NCBI GenBank assembly: GCA_029449245.1 | Contig: JANATF010000019.1 | Coordinates: forward strand, 62,001 to 126,000 | Length of the DNA stretch: 64,000 nucleotides | Reading direction: 5' to 3' | Source: Mortierella alpina | Lineage: Eukaryota; Mortierellomycota; Mortierellomycetes; Mortierellales; Mortierellaceae | Part shown: positions 46,463-56,319 of the stretch, piece by piece | Layout of the letters: every line of letters starts with the position of its first letter | Numbering within the stretch: position 1 is the stretch's first letter | The notes under the pieces: generated by a model | Told to the model about the DNA's origin: nothing | Database searches by the model: none | What the model saw: only the letters and a program-made list of their open reading frames with translations | Translations under genes and position numbers: made by a program

Positions 46463-49097
46463 CTACCGGTACTTCTCGAAACTGGGCGAATTCAGGATGA
46501 GGAGGCTATCTTCATGCTTGCGGATCCACTTGAGCAGCTTGTTGGACATGAGAACGACTGCACTCTTCGAAACCAGCGGGCCAAACACTGCATACAGCTC
46601 AAAGCGTGCGGTAACCTACAAAGAGAAGAACAGGTCAAGACGAGTCTGGCGTGAGCAAACAGCCGACAATCCACGTGCCTCAAAGAACCTTTAGAAGGCA
46701 AGGCAACGGGGGGTTTTTTCTTTGGTTTGCCACCTTACCCATCCGAGCATGGTCTCTTGCTCGCCTCCATGGAACAATAGTTGCAGTGGACGCGCCTTCC
46801 GGTGCATTCGCTCGTTCATGCTGTGGTACAAACGAAGGAGCCGCTTCTTGGCACTCAAGGACGTGTACGGGTCCGTGAGCTCCGGCATGGTGAACTGAAC
46901 ATGTGTCCGAGACTTGTACAAAAAGTGTCGAAGGCCGGGAATTCCAGTGTCGCCTTTTTCCGTGCAAAATTTCGTTTGAACAGTGTTAGTCGAGCAATGT
47001 CAACAACAGACGCGTCCAGACTCGGCTTCACAACGCAACTTACCCACTGAAAATCCACCTCTTGATCCTGCCTCCGCATATGTTTCTAAAGATGTTAGCA
47101 TCCCTCCAGCCTCTAGACCCTCGACCACAGTCTGCTTTACATTCGACATTTCGAAAAAGCTGTCCTTATCCGGCGAAATCAGGAGCATGCAGACCTTCTT
47201 GGCAATGTAACAGATGTACGCGTGCAAAAAGCTCTTGTTGTTGAACCTTGGAAGGCATATAGGTGTCCATGACTCTGAGCCTTCAAAGGTAGTCGATCCT
47301 GACAGCAGGTTAAAGATTAGATGGAGATCTGACGGGTGCATTGAATGAGTACGCGGCCTCAACAGCGTGATCAATTGTGTTGGCGTCAATAGTATTGCAT
47401 AGAGAAGCGACTACACGACCGCGAAAAGAAAGAAAAAATCGTTAATCATGAGGTGTCACAAAGACAAAGTGGGCCATTCAGAAGAGCGGGTTCACACAAT
47501 ACCTTGCATCTTGCCCTCCCGAGGACACCGCCAACCTTGTCACGGAGTTCCCGCGGTATGGTGAGACACTGAATGGCACTAAGCATAAATCCGGGGTAGG
47601 TATTCATGAGCTTTCCCAAGCTGTCGAGAAAGATCTCTGTGCCTCCGATGAGTCCTCTCAGGTCAAAGTTGTTTCGCTGTTCGAAAATCTTGGTCATTTG
47701 CGAGTGAGTGAGCACGCTGATGATTTGTGAATAGAGGTATCCTAGCTGATCGCGTAGCTGGTAGAAGGAGACAGACAAATACCACTGTTAATCGCCGCAG
47801 CTTACCGACACCTGGTGCCGAGCCCTCACTCTCGTAACTGTACTTGCCTGCGACTCTGACTCTCCAGATCGGGACACACAGACGAGGTAGAGTGGTCCCT
47901 TGATCAAAAAAACAAACTTATGCTGGCCGGCATTGATGCAACGGAGAGTGTCGTCGTTGTCTGCAAAGAAGCTGATTAAAGCCTGGATGACCCCCATGTA
48001 GCTCGATATCCTGGACTCGTCTCCATATCTGGCGTAGATGGGCTTGCCGGCGCTGCTGAGAATAAAAAAGTGCTTGCGATGTGCGGTCCATGAGCTGGCA
48101 GTATGATCCTCGCTACCGTAGTGCTTCTGATAACCTCCATGGTTATTCGAAATGTCATCCGAATCATACGACTTTGTCGATACAGTACGCTGCAGGCGAG
48201 GCTTTTGTCGGCGACTACTGTTACCGACAGGCCTTGGTCGCAAGACTTTCAACTTGTCTACTCCACAAAACAAAAATGAGTGTTCATGAACAACCTATCA
48301 TGAACAAAAAAAAAAAAGAGCAAAGCTGAATGAAAAGCTTGCTTACCTTGAATTTGGTCAGGATCCAGGGAACTCTCCATCGGCTGAGACTCATTCCCAA
48401 TTGGACTGTCGCCACCTTCACTGTATTGATCCAGATCGGCTGCGAGTGTCGCTGCTGTACGTTCGCCTCGTCCATGCTCTTCAATTTCTCTCAAAGACTG
48501 CACTGCACTGGACGCGGTATACGCCCTGGGTCGCCCTGCTATCACTGGAGTGTCTGTCCTGCTGCCATGGTCGCGTCCAAGCTCGCTCTCAGTGTCCGTT
48601 AATCGGCCGTCAGCCATGTCGCTACTCGCGTCACTGTCGTCTTGATCTGCGAGGCGGTCACCGTCCTTTTGCGATTTGAGCGCAAGGCCTTGAAGTGAGC
48701 GGGCGATGGAGTGCTTTGCTGAAGAGATCCCTTTGAAGGCGCTGTCTTTAGTGGTGGAAGAACTGGACGAGAGAGCAAACTCGTCGCTGGAGAGGGACTC
48801 TGTCTCCTGTTGTTGCTGTAGCGATAGATGCAAAGGTTCATCCTGCTGTCGAAATACAAGAGCTGTTGTGGGCCTGGACTTTGCAGGCATCAGCCTCGGA
48901 GAGGTTGCGGACTGGATGGGGGAGGCGGTGGAGGCTGGAGTGGCGGGTGCGAGCATGGATGACGCTCCGTGGGATGCGACAGCAAGATGAGTGGAAGTCG
49001 ATGCCGAGGAGGCGTCCTGGATGTCGACACTCCCGTTGGTGCCATTGTTGCGGTGGCTGGCCTGGTGACCAGAGCTGCTCGAGGCGGTCGCGTCCAT
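46463..49097 (-). CDS. MON1: MON1, subunit of the Mon1-Ccz1 Rab7 exchange factor
   Basis: Six exons (48347..49097, 47848..48257, 47503..47757, 47044..47410, 46739..46953, 46463..46615) give 716 aa. The first ~250 residues are Ser/Thr/Asp-rich and disordered. The longin core begins at HRKHFFILSSAGKPIYARYGDE, followed by GPLYLVCVSRSGESESQ joined to LRDQLGYLYSQI, then LTHSQMTKIFEQRNNFDLRGLIGG. The C-terminus has HFLYKSRTHVQFTMPEL and ends FELYAVFGP...SKSAVVLMSNKLLKWIRKHE. Mon1-Ccz1 converts Rab5-positive to Rab7/Ypt7-positive membranes in endosome and autophagosome delivery to the vacuole. The join after ESESQ requires a GC donor, CAG/GCAAGT. The start at 49097 is the first ATG preceding continuous low-complexity coding; an upstream in-frame start is less likely. 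Confidence 0.94.
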
Positions 49098-49395
49098 TGG
49101 AAGGGGAAGGGGTATACTCCGCAAAGACCAACCAGCGACAAGAAACCTGCAGACCGAGGCAGAGATCGAGAAGGAGAGGACGAGGGCGATGAAGAGTGCT
49201 CGTGGAGAGAGAGCGAGAACGAGAGTGGGCGAGAACACGCCTGCGTATATATGGGTATGGGTGGGCGTGTGGGTGTGTGAGATGGATGGAATGATTGAAG
49301 GCAAGAGGCAAGAACGAAATACGACGCGAAAGGGGCATGGCACCTGCCTGTGAGATGAAAAAAAACGTGATATATTCTGGCGGGCGCTCTATAAA

Positions 49396-51266
49396 CTACT
49401 TTGCCACAGCCAGGATCACGGAATGCTGACCTCCTGCAGCAACACCCACAACGCGGTGATTTTCGATCTTTTGTCCCGTAAGCTTGAGAGGCTTCTCCAC
49501 ATCCTCCTCCTCGCCGTTCCCGCACGCGAGCATCTCACCAAAGCCCCAAGCAAAGACATCACCGTCCTCCGACAACGCCAGCGTGTGGTTTCCTCCAACA
49601 GAGATCGCCTTGATAGTCGGCAAGCCTGGGATCTTTGTAGGATTGCGGATGGCCTTCTTGTGGCTGGTCGACTCTTCCAGACCAGGTGCCTCGGTGTATC
49701 CGAGACCAAGCTGGTGGCTGTCGGACCGTCCAAAGCCATAAAGAGCTCCCGTCTTGGTGAGCGCGATGGTGTGATGCTCACCGCCTTGGATATCGACAAT
49801 ACACTCATCCTGCAACGCGGCAATAGGAGCCACAGATGGGATGTTCTCTGCTGCAGGATCCTCGTTTCCACACTGGCCGTAGGTGTTCAACCCCCATGCG
49901 AACGCCTTGCCATCCTTGTCAATCGCAAACGAATGATAGGAGCCCGCGCCGACCTTGACCATACCCTTGGCGCCCACAGATTCTGGAGTCAACCCATTGA
50001 GCATACGACGAGCCACGATCCTCCGTCCCAGCTGCATCTGCTGGCCATTACCCCAGCTGTAAACATGTCCTGTCGAAGCCAGCGCCAGGACGTGATCCGT
50101 TCCAGTGACAATATCGACAATTCCTTTGAGCTTTGGGACGATCGTGGGCAGATCCTGCACCTCTTTCTCCTTGGAGTGTCCAAGAATGCCTTCTGCGCTC
50201 TAAGGTTTTTTTTGGGGATTTTCATATACCAGGGCATTAGCACCGTTCTTTCTTCGTATATTCTTGTCGTACAAGCAATAGGCACTCCATGCGATCGTAA
50301 TCTTACTCTGAATGTGCCCCAGGTGTACACATGGCCATCATCCGTCAAGGCAACGGTAAGCGAGTCTGAGCATGCGACCTTGACCACTTTAACGCTGTCG
50401 AGACCCTCCACTGGCAATGGCGTGTACTCGTCTCCAGATCGGCCAAGCGTACGCTGATCGTTTACTCCCCATGAATACAACTAGTTCGATAGGGCAAAAT
50501 ACACAAAAGGTTAACGAATCAACAACCACATGGATGAGGCATTACGAGTACCCAACGTTGGATCGCACTCGTCTTACCTTTCCGTCCTTTGTAAGAGCCA
50601 TGTTATGCATACCACCTATATCACGAAAGAGGGATCGAAGTCAGTGGCAGGAACAACATAGGAGGAATGCCTTGATGATAGTAAACAACTCGTGTACTTA
50701 CCAGCAGCGATATTGACAATGCTCTTGTCGCTCAACACGGTCAAAGGAGTAGGCTTCTTTCTCAAAAGAATATCCTCGCCAAGTCCAAGCTGGGCACAGT
50801 CGCCGGTGCCAAAGGCAAAGACCTGTCCTGGAGTCGTATCAATCGCAGCCATGGGAAGATCCAATGATGAGCCACCGGAGCGCGACTTTTTGAGGCCGGG
50901 AGTAACAAAGTCTGTACTGTTGGCACGCTTTCTTGCGGAAGGGGATACGCTCGATGCCTCGGGCTTCTCAACTTTTTAGAGGTGTACGAAAAAAAAACGG
51001 GGAGCAGAGTAGCAGCGTGGATGAGAGTCAAGAAGCGGGTGAGGCGAGATCCTTGGGGTGAATTGCTGTGCTTGGAGAATGATCAGTGGTCGACACTTCA
51101 CATGCCACTCGGCAAAAGCCTTCTCAGGTGTTCCCAATTGCTTTTGTCAGCTTTGCAAGCTCCTTCGTAGGGTTGACTCTTTGCTTCGCCGCCTTCCCTG
51201 TTTCAACTCGGCCGCTTAGTCCTGCTGTTCTACTTGCTTTTGAGGGATCACATGCATACCTGTCAT
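49396..51266 (-). CDS. RCC1, Ran guanine-nucleotide exchange factor
   Basis: Five exons (51260..51266, 50702..50971, 50578..50615, 50307..50480, 49396..50199) give 430 aa. Exon 1 codes only seven nucleotides (Met-Thr plus one base). A basic, Ser-rich N-terminus with SARKRA and LKKSRS may act as nuclear localisation or chromatin contact. The rest is a seven-bladed RCC1 propeller: GQVFAFGTGDCAQLGLG, LYSWGVNDQRTLGR, GHVYTWGTFR, GHVYSWGNGQQMQLG, AFAWGLNTYGQCG, LYGFGRSDSHQLG and VFAWGFGEMLACG. Chromatin-bound RCC1 makes Ran-GTP, which drives nuclear import and spindle assembly; yeast names are PRP20 and pim1. The tiny exon is supported by frame, a GTATGC donor and an acceptor at 50972, but other first exons are possible. 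Confidence 0.93.
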
Positions 51267-51561
51267 GATGCTATAAATGCTCAACGTTGGCTGAAAAGAG
51301 AAGAGAAAAAAAAACAAGCGGACATATAGGCTCGGAGAAAAAGTACGTGATGCGCAATGCAAAAAGTACGTGATACAATACACACCAGCATCGTGGCTTT
51401 TGTTTTCAGGCACCATCAACATATCATTTGAGAATCATCGCGAGATGTTTTAATGAATATGTGTTGAACATATGAGTTACAGTATTACTATTTACAAGTT
51501 GAGTTGTCAGAGTGTCATTAGCACTCTTGATCGAAAAGCAATTCCAAGAAGAGCTGGTAAT

Positions 51562-53139
51562 CTAGTAGCGGTAATGCTCGGGCTTGTAGGGGCCGGCGGG
51601 GTTGAGTCCGAGGTACTCGGCCTGAACGGGGGTGAGGGTGGTGAGCTTGACACCAATCTTCTGCAAGTGGGAGGCAGCAACCTCCTCATCGAGAGCCTTG
51701 GGGAGCATGTGGACGCCCAAGGGGTAGGACTCAATGTCGGTCCAGAGAGCGATCTGGGCCAAGACCTGGTTGGAGAAGGAGTTGGACATGACGAACGAGG
51801 GGTGTCCGGTGGCACATCCCAAGTTGACCAAGCGACCCTCGGCCAAGAGGATGATGTGGTTGCCGGAGGCGACCTGGAAGCGGTCAACCTGGGGCTTGAT
51901 GTTGACGTGGCTGATAGCGTTCTTCTTCAACCAGGCGACGTCCAACTCAATGTCGAAATGACCAATGTTGCAGACGATGGAGTCATCCTTCATGACGGCA
52001 AAGTGAGCGCCGTGGATGATGTCACGGCAGCCGGTGGTGGTGACAAAGATGTTACCCTCCTTGACGGCCTCCTCCATGGTGGTGACCTCGTAACCCTCCA
52101 TGGCAGCCTGGAGAGCGTTGATGGGGTCGATCTCGGTGACGATGACACGGGCACCCATGCCCTTGAGGGCGGCGGCAGAGCCCTTTCCGACATCACCGTA
52201 TCCGGCAACGACAGCGACCTTTCCGGCGATCATGACATCGGTGGCGCGCTTGATTCCGTCGATCAAGGACTCGCGGCATCCGTAGAGGTTGTCGAACTTG
52301 GACTTGGTGACAGAGTCGTTGACGTTGATGGCGGGAACCTTGAGCTTGTTCTCCTTGAGCATCTTGTACAAGTGGTGGACACCGGTGGTGGTCTCCTCCG
52401 AGATACCCTTGATCTCGTTCAAGAGGTGGGGGTGGTTCTCGTGGATGAGGGTGGTCAAATCACCACCGTCGTCCAAGATCAGGTTGGGGCCCTTGCCATC
52501 CTTGAAGGCGAGGAGCTGCTGCTCGAGGCACCACATGTACTCCTCATCAGTCTCACCCTTCCAGGCAAAGACCTGTTTAACATCCACAGGAAGAGAAGGA
52601 GAAGGTTTAGAGTCTAAGGAATCTTCTGATAACGAACACTGACAAGCCCGCCCGATTATCAAGATCTACCAAGAAAACAAACTTACGGGGACACCAGACT
52701 CGGCGATGGCGGCGGCGGCGTGGTCCTGGGTGGAGAAGATGTTGCAGGAAGTCCAGGTGACCTCGGCACCGAGAGCGGTCAAGGTCTCGATCAAGACGGC
52801 GGTCTGGATGGTCATGTGGAGCGAACCGGCGATGCGGGCACCCTTGAGGATCTGCTGGGGACCGTACTTCTGGCGAAGAGCGATAAGACCGGGCATCTCG
52901 TTCTCGGCGAGCTCGATCTCCTTGCGACCGAAGGCGGCGAGGGTGATGTCAGCTGGATGGATGACGCCAAAGGATTGCAGGATGCAGGAAGAGAGATGGA
53001 TTAGACGCAGGGCCACCAAGAATCATCCATCGCTCAGTCATGGGTGTGGATTAGAAGCAAGGCCACAACGAGGCCACAACGAGGCCGCATGAGATGGGCA
53101 GATGGGAGCGAGGGTTGACATACCGACTTTGTAGACCAT
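51562..53139 (-). CDS. SAH1: S-adenosylhomocysteine hydrolase
   Basis: Three exons (53124..53139, 52687..52952, 51562..52572) give 430 aa, the normal fungal length without the plant/bacterial insert. It splits S-adenosylhomocysteine into adenosine and homocysteine, relieving product inhibition of methyltransferases. Visible landmarks are [35 protein letters not shown] (active-site Lys and Asp), the NAD-binding [36 protein letters not shown], and the terminal PEHYRY that reaches the partner subunit's NAD site. The first exon codes only MVYKV plus one base. Strong C-ending codon bias leaves the opposite strand open for hundreds of codons. Adenosine kinase, the next step, is about 34 kb away. 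Confidence 0.98.
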
Positions 53140-53509
53140 GGTGAATAGGCGGGGTTGTGTGAGAGAGTGAGGGGGGGATAAGGGGGAAGAGAAGAGGAAA
53201 AGAAAAAAAGAGGAAAGGGAGGAAAATAGAATATGGCGCATACATATACGTCGCACAGTCGACAAAAGGTCCCGCACCAGGGGCACACTGGGCAGACCGG
53301 GATCCCGCAAATTCCTTCGATGGACTTCTCTCGACACGCAGTTTTAGAATAGGGTATGAGAAAAGTAAATAAATAGAGCCACAAAAAAAATGGGGCAAAT
53401 GAGATGGCCGCCCAGGAACACATGAAAGTCCTTATTTTTCGCACGGCCTCGTTGGGCTGTCCCACGCTGCGGGCGCCCGCGCGAGAGTGGCATCATCCGC
53501 AGCTCTTGC
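53140..53509. promoter_or_regulatory. SAH1 upstream region
   Basis: About 370 nt between the SAH1 start and the HemW stop. Purine-rich on the plus strand at 53160-53230, that is CT-rich toward SAH1. No gene is visible. Confidence 0.5.
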
Positions 53510-55814
53510 TCAGGGCAAAAGCCGCGCGACGAGCTCGTCCGCAACGGCCATGCCTCGCTCTGTTGGGGACAGCGCCGAGGGCGTCAGTGTAACGAGACCC
53601 GCGGCGATGCTGGACGACAGAGCATCCGTATCGAGATACTATAGGCGCCCAGGATGGACACATGTATTCATAGAACAGTGCAAGAGCATCAGAACGTGCT
53701 GCAGCAAAGAGCCGTTGAAACCAACGCAGCGGAGTCAAAGATCATGCATGGATGGTTGCTGTACTGTACCTCGAGTAAAGGCTGCCCACAGAGCGTATGA
53801 AATCGCTCCAAAGCGATGCCTTGGCTCGTACGCATGCCCAGGACCACCATCTCCTGTCTGAATGTTTCTTTCTCCACAACAAGCGTGCGCCTGCGCCTAC
53901 GACCATTGGATCAACAATGACAAGAAGGTCAACGATCTGTGAGCACAAGCACCGCCAATCCATAGCACTGGTACCCAATCTGTCCATTTTTTACCCAGTT
54001 CCTTGCTCAGCACACTGCTGCATCCATCCCGCCGGATCGCGTATCTATTGCAAGCAGTCACTCAGTGTCGAGTTCAACGCCCTGTTTTCTCAGCAGGCAT
54101 CGGCAAAATGCACCTACATTGAATGTGCGCACGTATTGGCCAGTCCGTGGGTCTTTGACACGGCCATGCGCTCCAGGCCCTATTCCTACGTGAAATATTT
54201 GCCATTGAGTCAAAACCACCCCTGGTCTTTTGCATAGACAGCACGCAACCACCTGTTCGTTACGATACCTAGGTAGTCAATGCCTTGCCAATGACCACTG
54301 TTATGCATACTATATGCACCGTTCCTCGCGAAATTGGAAACCTCGTAGTGCTCGAACCCAGCTTCAGCCATGATCTACACCAATATGAAAGATATTAGTT
54401 CTTAGCGTTACTTTGCGATCGAGGGCAGCACTCACATTTATTGCGAATATGATACAATTGTTGCTACGGACCTGGATCATAGTCTCATACATGTCTGCAG
54501 CCAGCTCGGCATCGGGTAAGGACATATTCCCCCGCGTTACATCTCGGTGCAGTCTAAGGACAGATTCAAACGTAATATACAAGGGTGATTTTCATCAGTG
54601 CGTGGCACGTCTGTTAAAGATCGTGTAAAGCATCATCGCGCGAGAAGGACGACCACTGAACACTCACTCTGTTCCGCGCTCCACTGTGAGATGGTAAAGA
54701 CTCAGATGGTTGTCGACAACATCCATAGTGAATCGTAACTCCTTAATCCAATCCTGAAGCGTTTGCTGCGAATGCCCCATGATAAGATCCATTGAGACCC
54801 TCCCTGGCCAAACTGAACGCGCATCCAGAAGGGACCTCAGTGCCGTCGAAGGGGTGTGGTCGCGTCCAAGCTCCTTTAAGATGCGTGCCTGGAACGACTG
54901 TACACCAAGTGAATATCGATTGATGCCGATATCACGGAGATTCTTTAACACTTCGACTGAGGTTGTACTCTAGTTTGAGAGGACCACGGACGGTTAATCA
55001 CAGCGCTCGCTCTTTCTCTCATGCCCTGTATAAAAACTGCAAAGCATCTTACGGATGGATTTCCCTAGGTGGTGCCAAAACACGACAGAAGAATGATCGA
55101 TATCAGAAATAGCGCTTTCAACTGTCAATGCATCTTCGCAAAGATATGAGCAAAGGGTATATACCTCCATGGAGATCTCGGTGTCTTTTGATATATGACA
55201 TCGTTTGCTTAGCACATTCAATATGGCACTGAACATGCTTGGCTGTTGAGATGATTAAGAAACGGAAAGCTTTCAAGGTCAGATGGCGAACACCAAGTCA
55301 AAGCGGTAGGAACCACTGCACCGTATTGATAAAGTGTACCTTTGCTAAACTTGGAGTCCCTCCTGTTCACAGATCAGTCAAAGATGTGATATCAATGGCT
55401 TGATCAAGTCCAACATTCTCGTTCAGAACGTGCAACGGTTGATGTGGGGCATACATACCTCCGAAATAGATGGAGCGGATAGGGCGATGACTTTTATCTA
55501 GACCCCAATGAACTAGCTCTGTCTCGAGCTCAGCGACCAATGAGCGCTCCATGCGATTATCATCGACATGGGGGTCAACATACTTGTTGAAGTTGCAGTA
55601 GGTACATTTGCTATTTTGTAGAGAAAGTGGACCAGGCTGACCGGTAAGGCCATTGACCGGAATATCACCAGAAGGCAACGCAAGATGAGACTAACCTTGA
55701 GCAGTATGGCCAGTGGATATAAATCGAGAATGGATCTGTTTGAGCCAAGGCCTGCACTGTAGAAAAACCGGCAGGTGCACTTGATGCCGACAATAAGCGC
55801 CTGGCTGCGTACAT
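53510..55814 (-). CDS. HemW/RSAD1 radical-SAM protein, mitochondrial
   Basis: Twelve exons (55696..55814, 55459..55610, 55340..55362, 55165..55242, 55053..55064, 54668..54969, 54472..54553, 54269..54374, 54118..54185, 53995..54044, 53770..53896, 53510..53638) give 415 aa. All sites are GT-AG and in frame. [19 protein letters not shown] is a likely mitochondrial presequence. The 4Fe-4S motif is C-x3-C-x2-C (Cys38, 42, 45: [14 protein letters not shown]). Then come YFGGGTPSL, the E...GNP strand rebuilt by a 12-nt exon, [38 protein letters not shown]...[16 protein letters not shown] and LGMRTSQGI. The C-terminal helical domain ends [15 protein letters not shown]. HemW proteins are haem chaperones, related to but distinct from coproporphyrinogen dehydrogenase HemN; the Cys of the HemN motif extension (CxxxCxxCxC) is Phe here (CNF), as expected for HemW. 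Confidence 0.92.
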
Positions 55815-56319
55815 ATCAAGTTCCGGAGAGAGTTCTCTGAAGGTGCGCTTTGAACAGACAACAAGGAAAAAAAAACATGTTATGGTCTTGTTGCAACCCT
55901 TAACTTTATCGTTGCATCACATTCGTCAGGAAGCTGGTCGCCATTTCCATGTCAATTCTCAACCATTGTGCCCAGTTACCGTAGCCAAGTAATCCCTGCT
56001 CCTGCAGTCCTCAGTTTGAACGAGGGTGTTCACATAAACGCGTAGAGGATAGTGCGCGGCATAAAGCAAACGAAGGCCACTGAATATAAAATAGAGGTTG
56101 ACCAAAGGAGAAATACTGCTCGGCAGGTGATGAGGCGAGTGAATCTACCGCGTGTCGATGGTGGGAGTTGTTAGACGCAGTGGTATAAACTTTATAGATT
56201 GGACGAGCGAAAGGCTAGTTATCTGAGGGTAGGGGGTTGGGCGAACGACATTGAACGTTATAGAAGATGGGTGGAACGGAGAAGCGATGTGCTTGGACCA
56301 AGAGAAATGCTATTGACAC
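55815..56319. promoter_or_regulatory. HemW upstream region and RFWD3-like 3' region
   Basis: About 505 nt with no supported reading frame. An A-run lies near 55864. It should contain the HemW promoter and the 3' UTR of the RFWD3-like gene. Confidence 0.5.

Noticed and set aside
51472-52617. 381-codon plus-strand open frame opposite SAH1
   Set aside because: It is the mirror of a strongly biased coding strand; the protein is Gly/Val/Asp-rich without motifs, while the minus strand is an unmistakable SAH hydrolase.
53797-54237. 146-codon plus-strand frame
   Set aside because: It is opposite HemW exons and introns that rebuild a complete radical-SAM protein.
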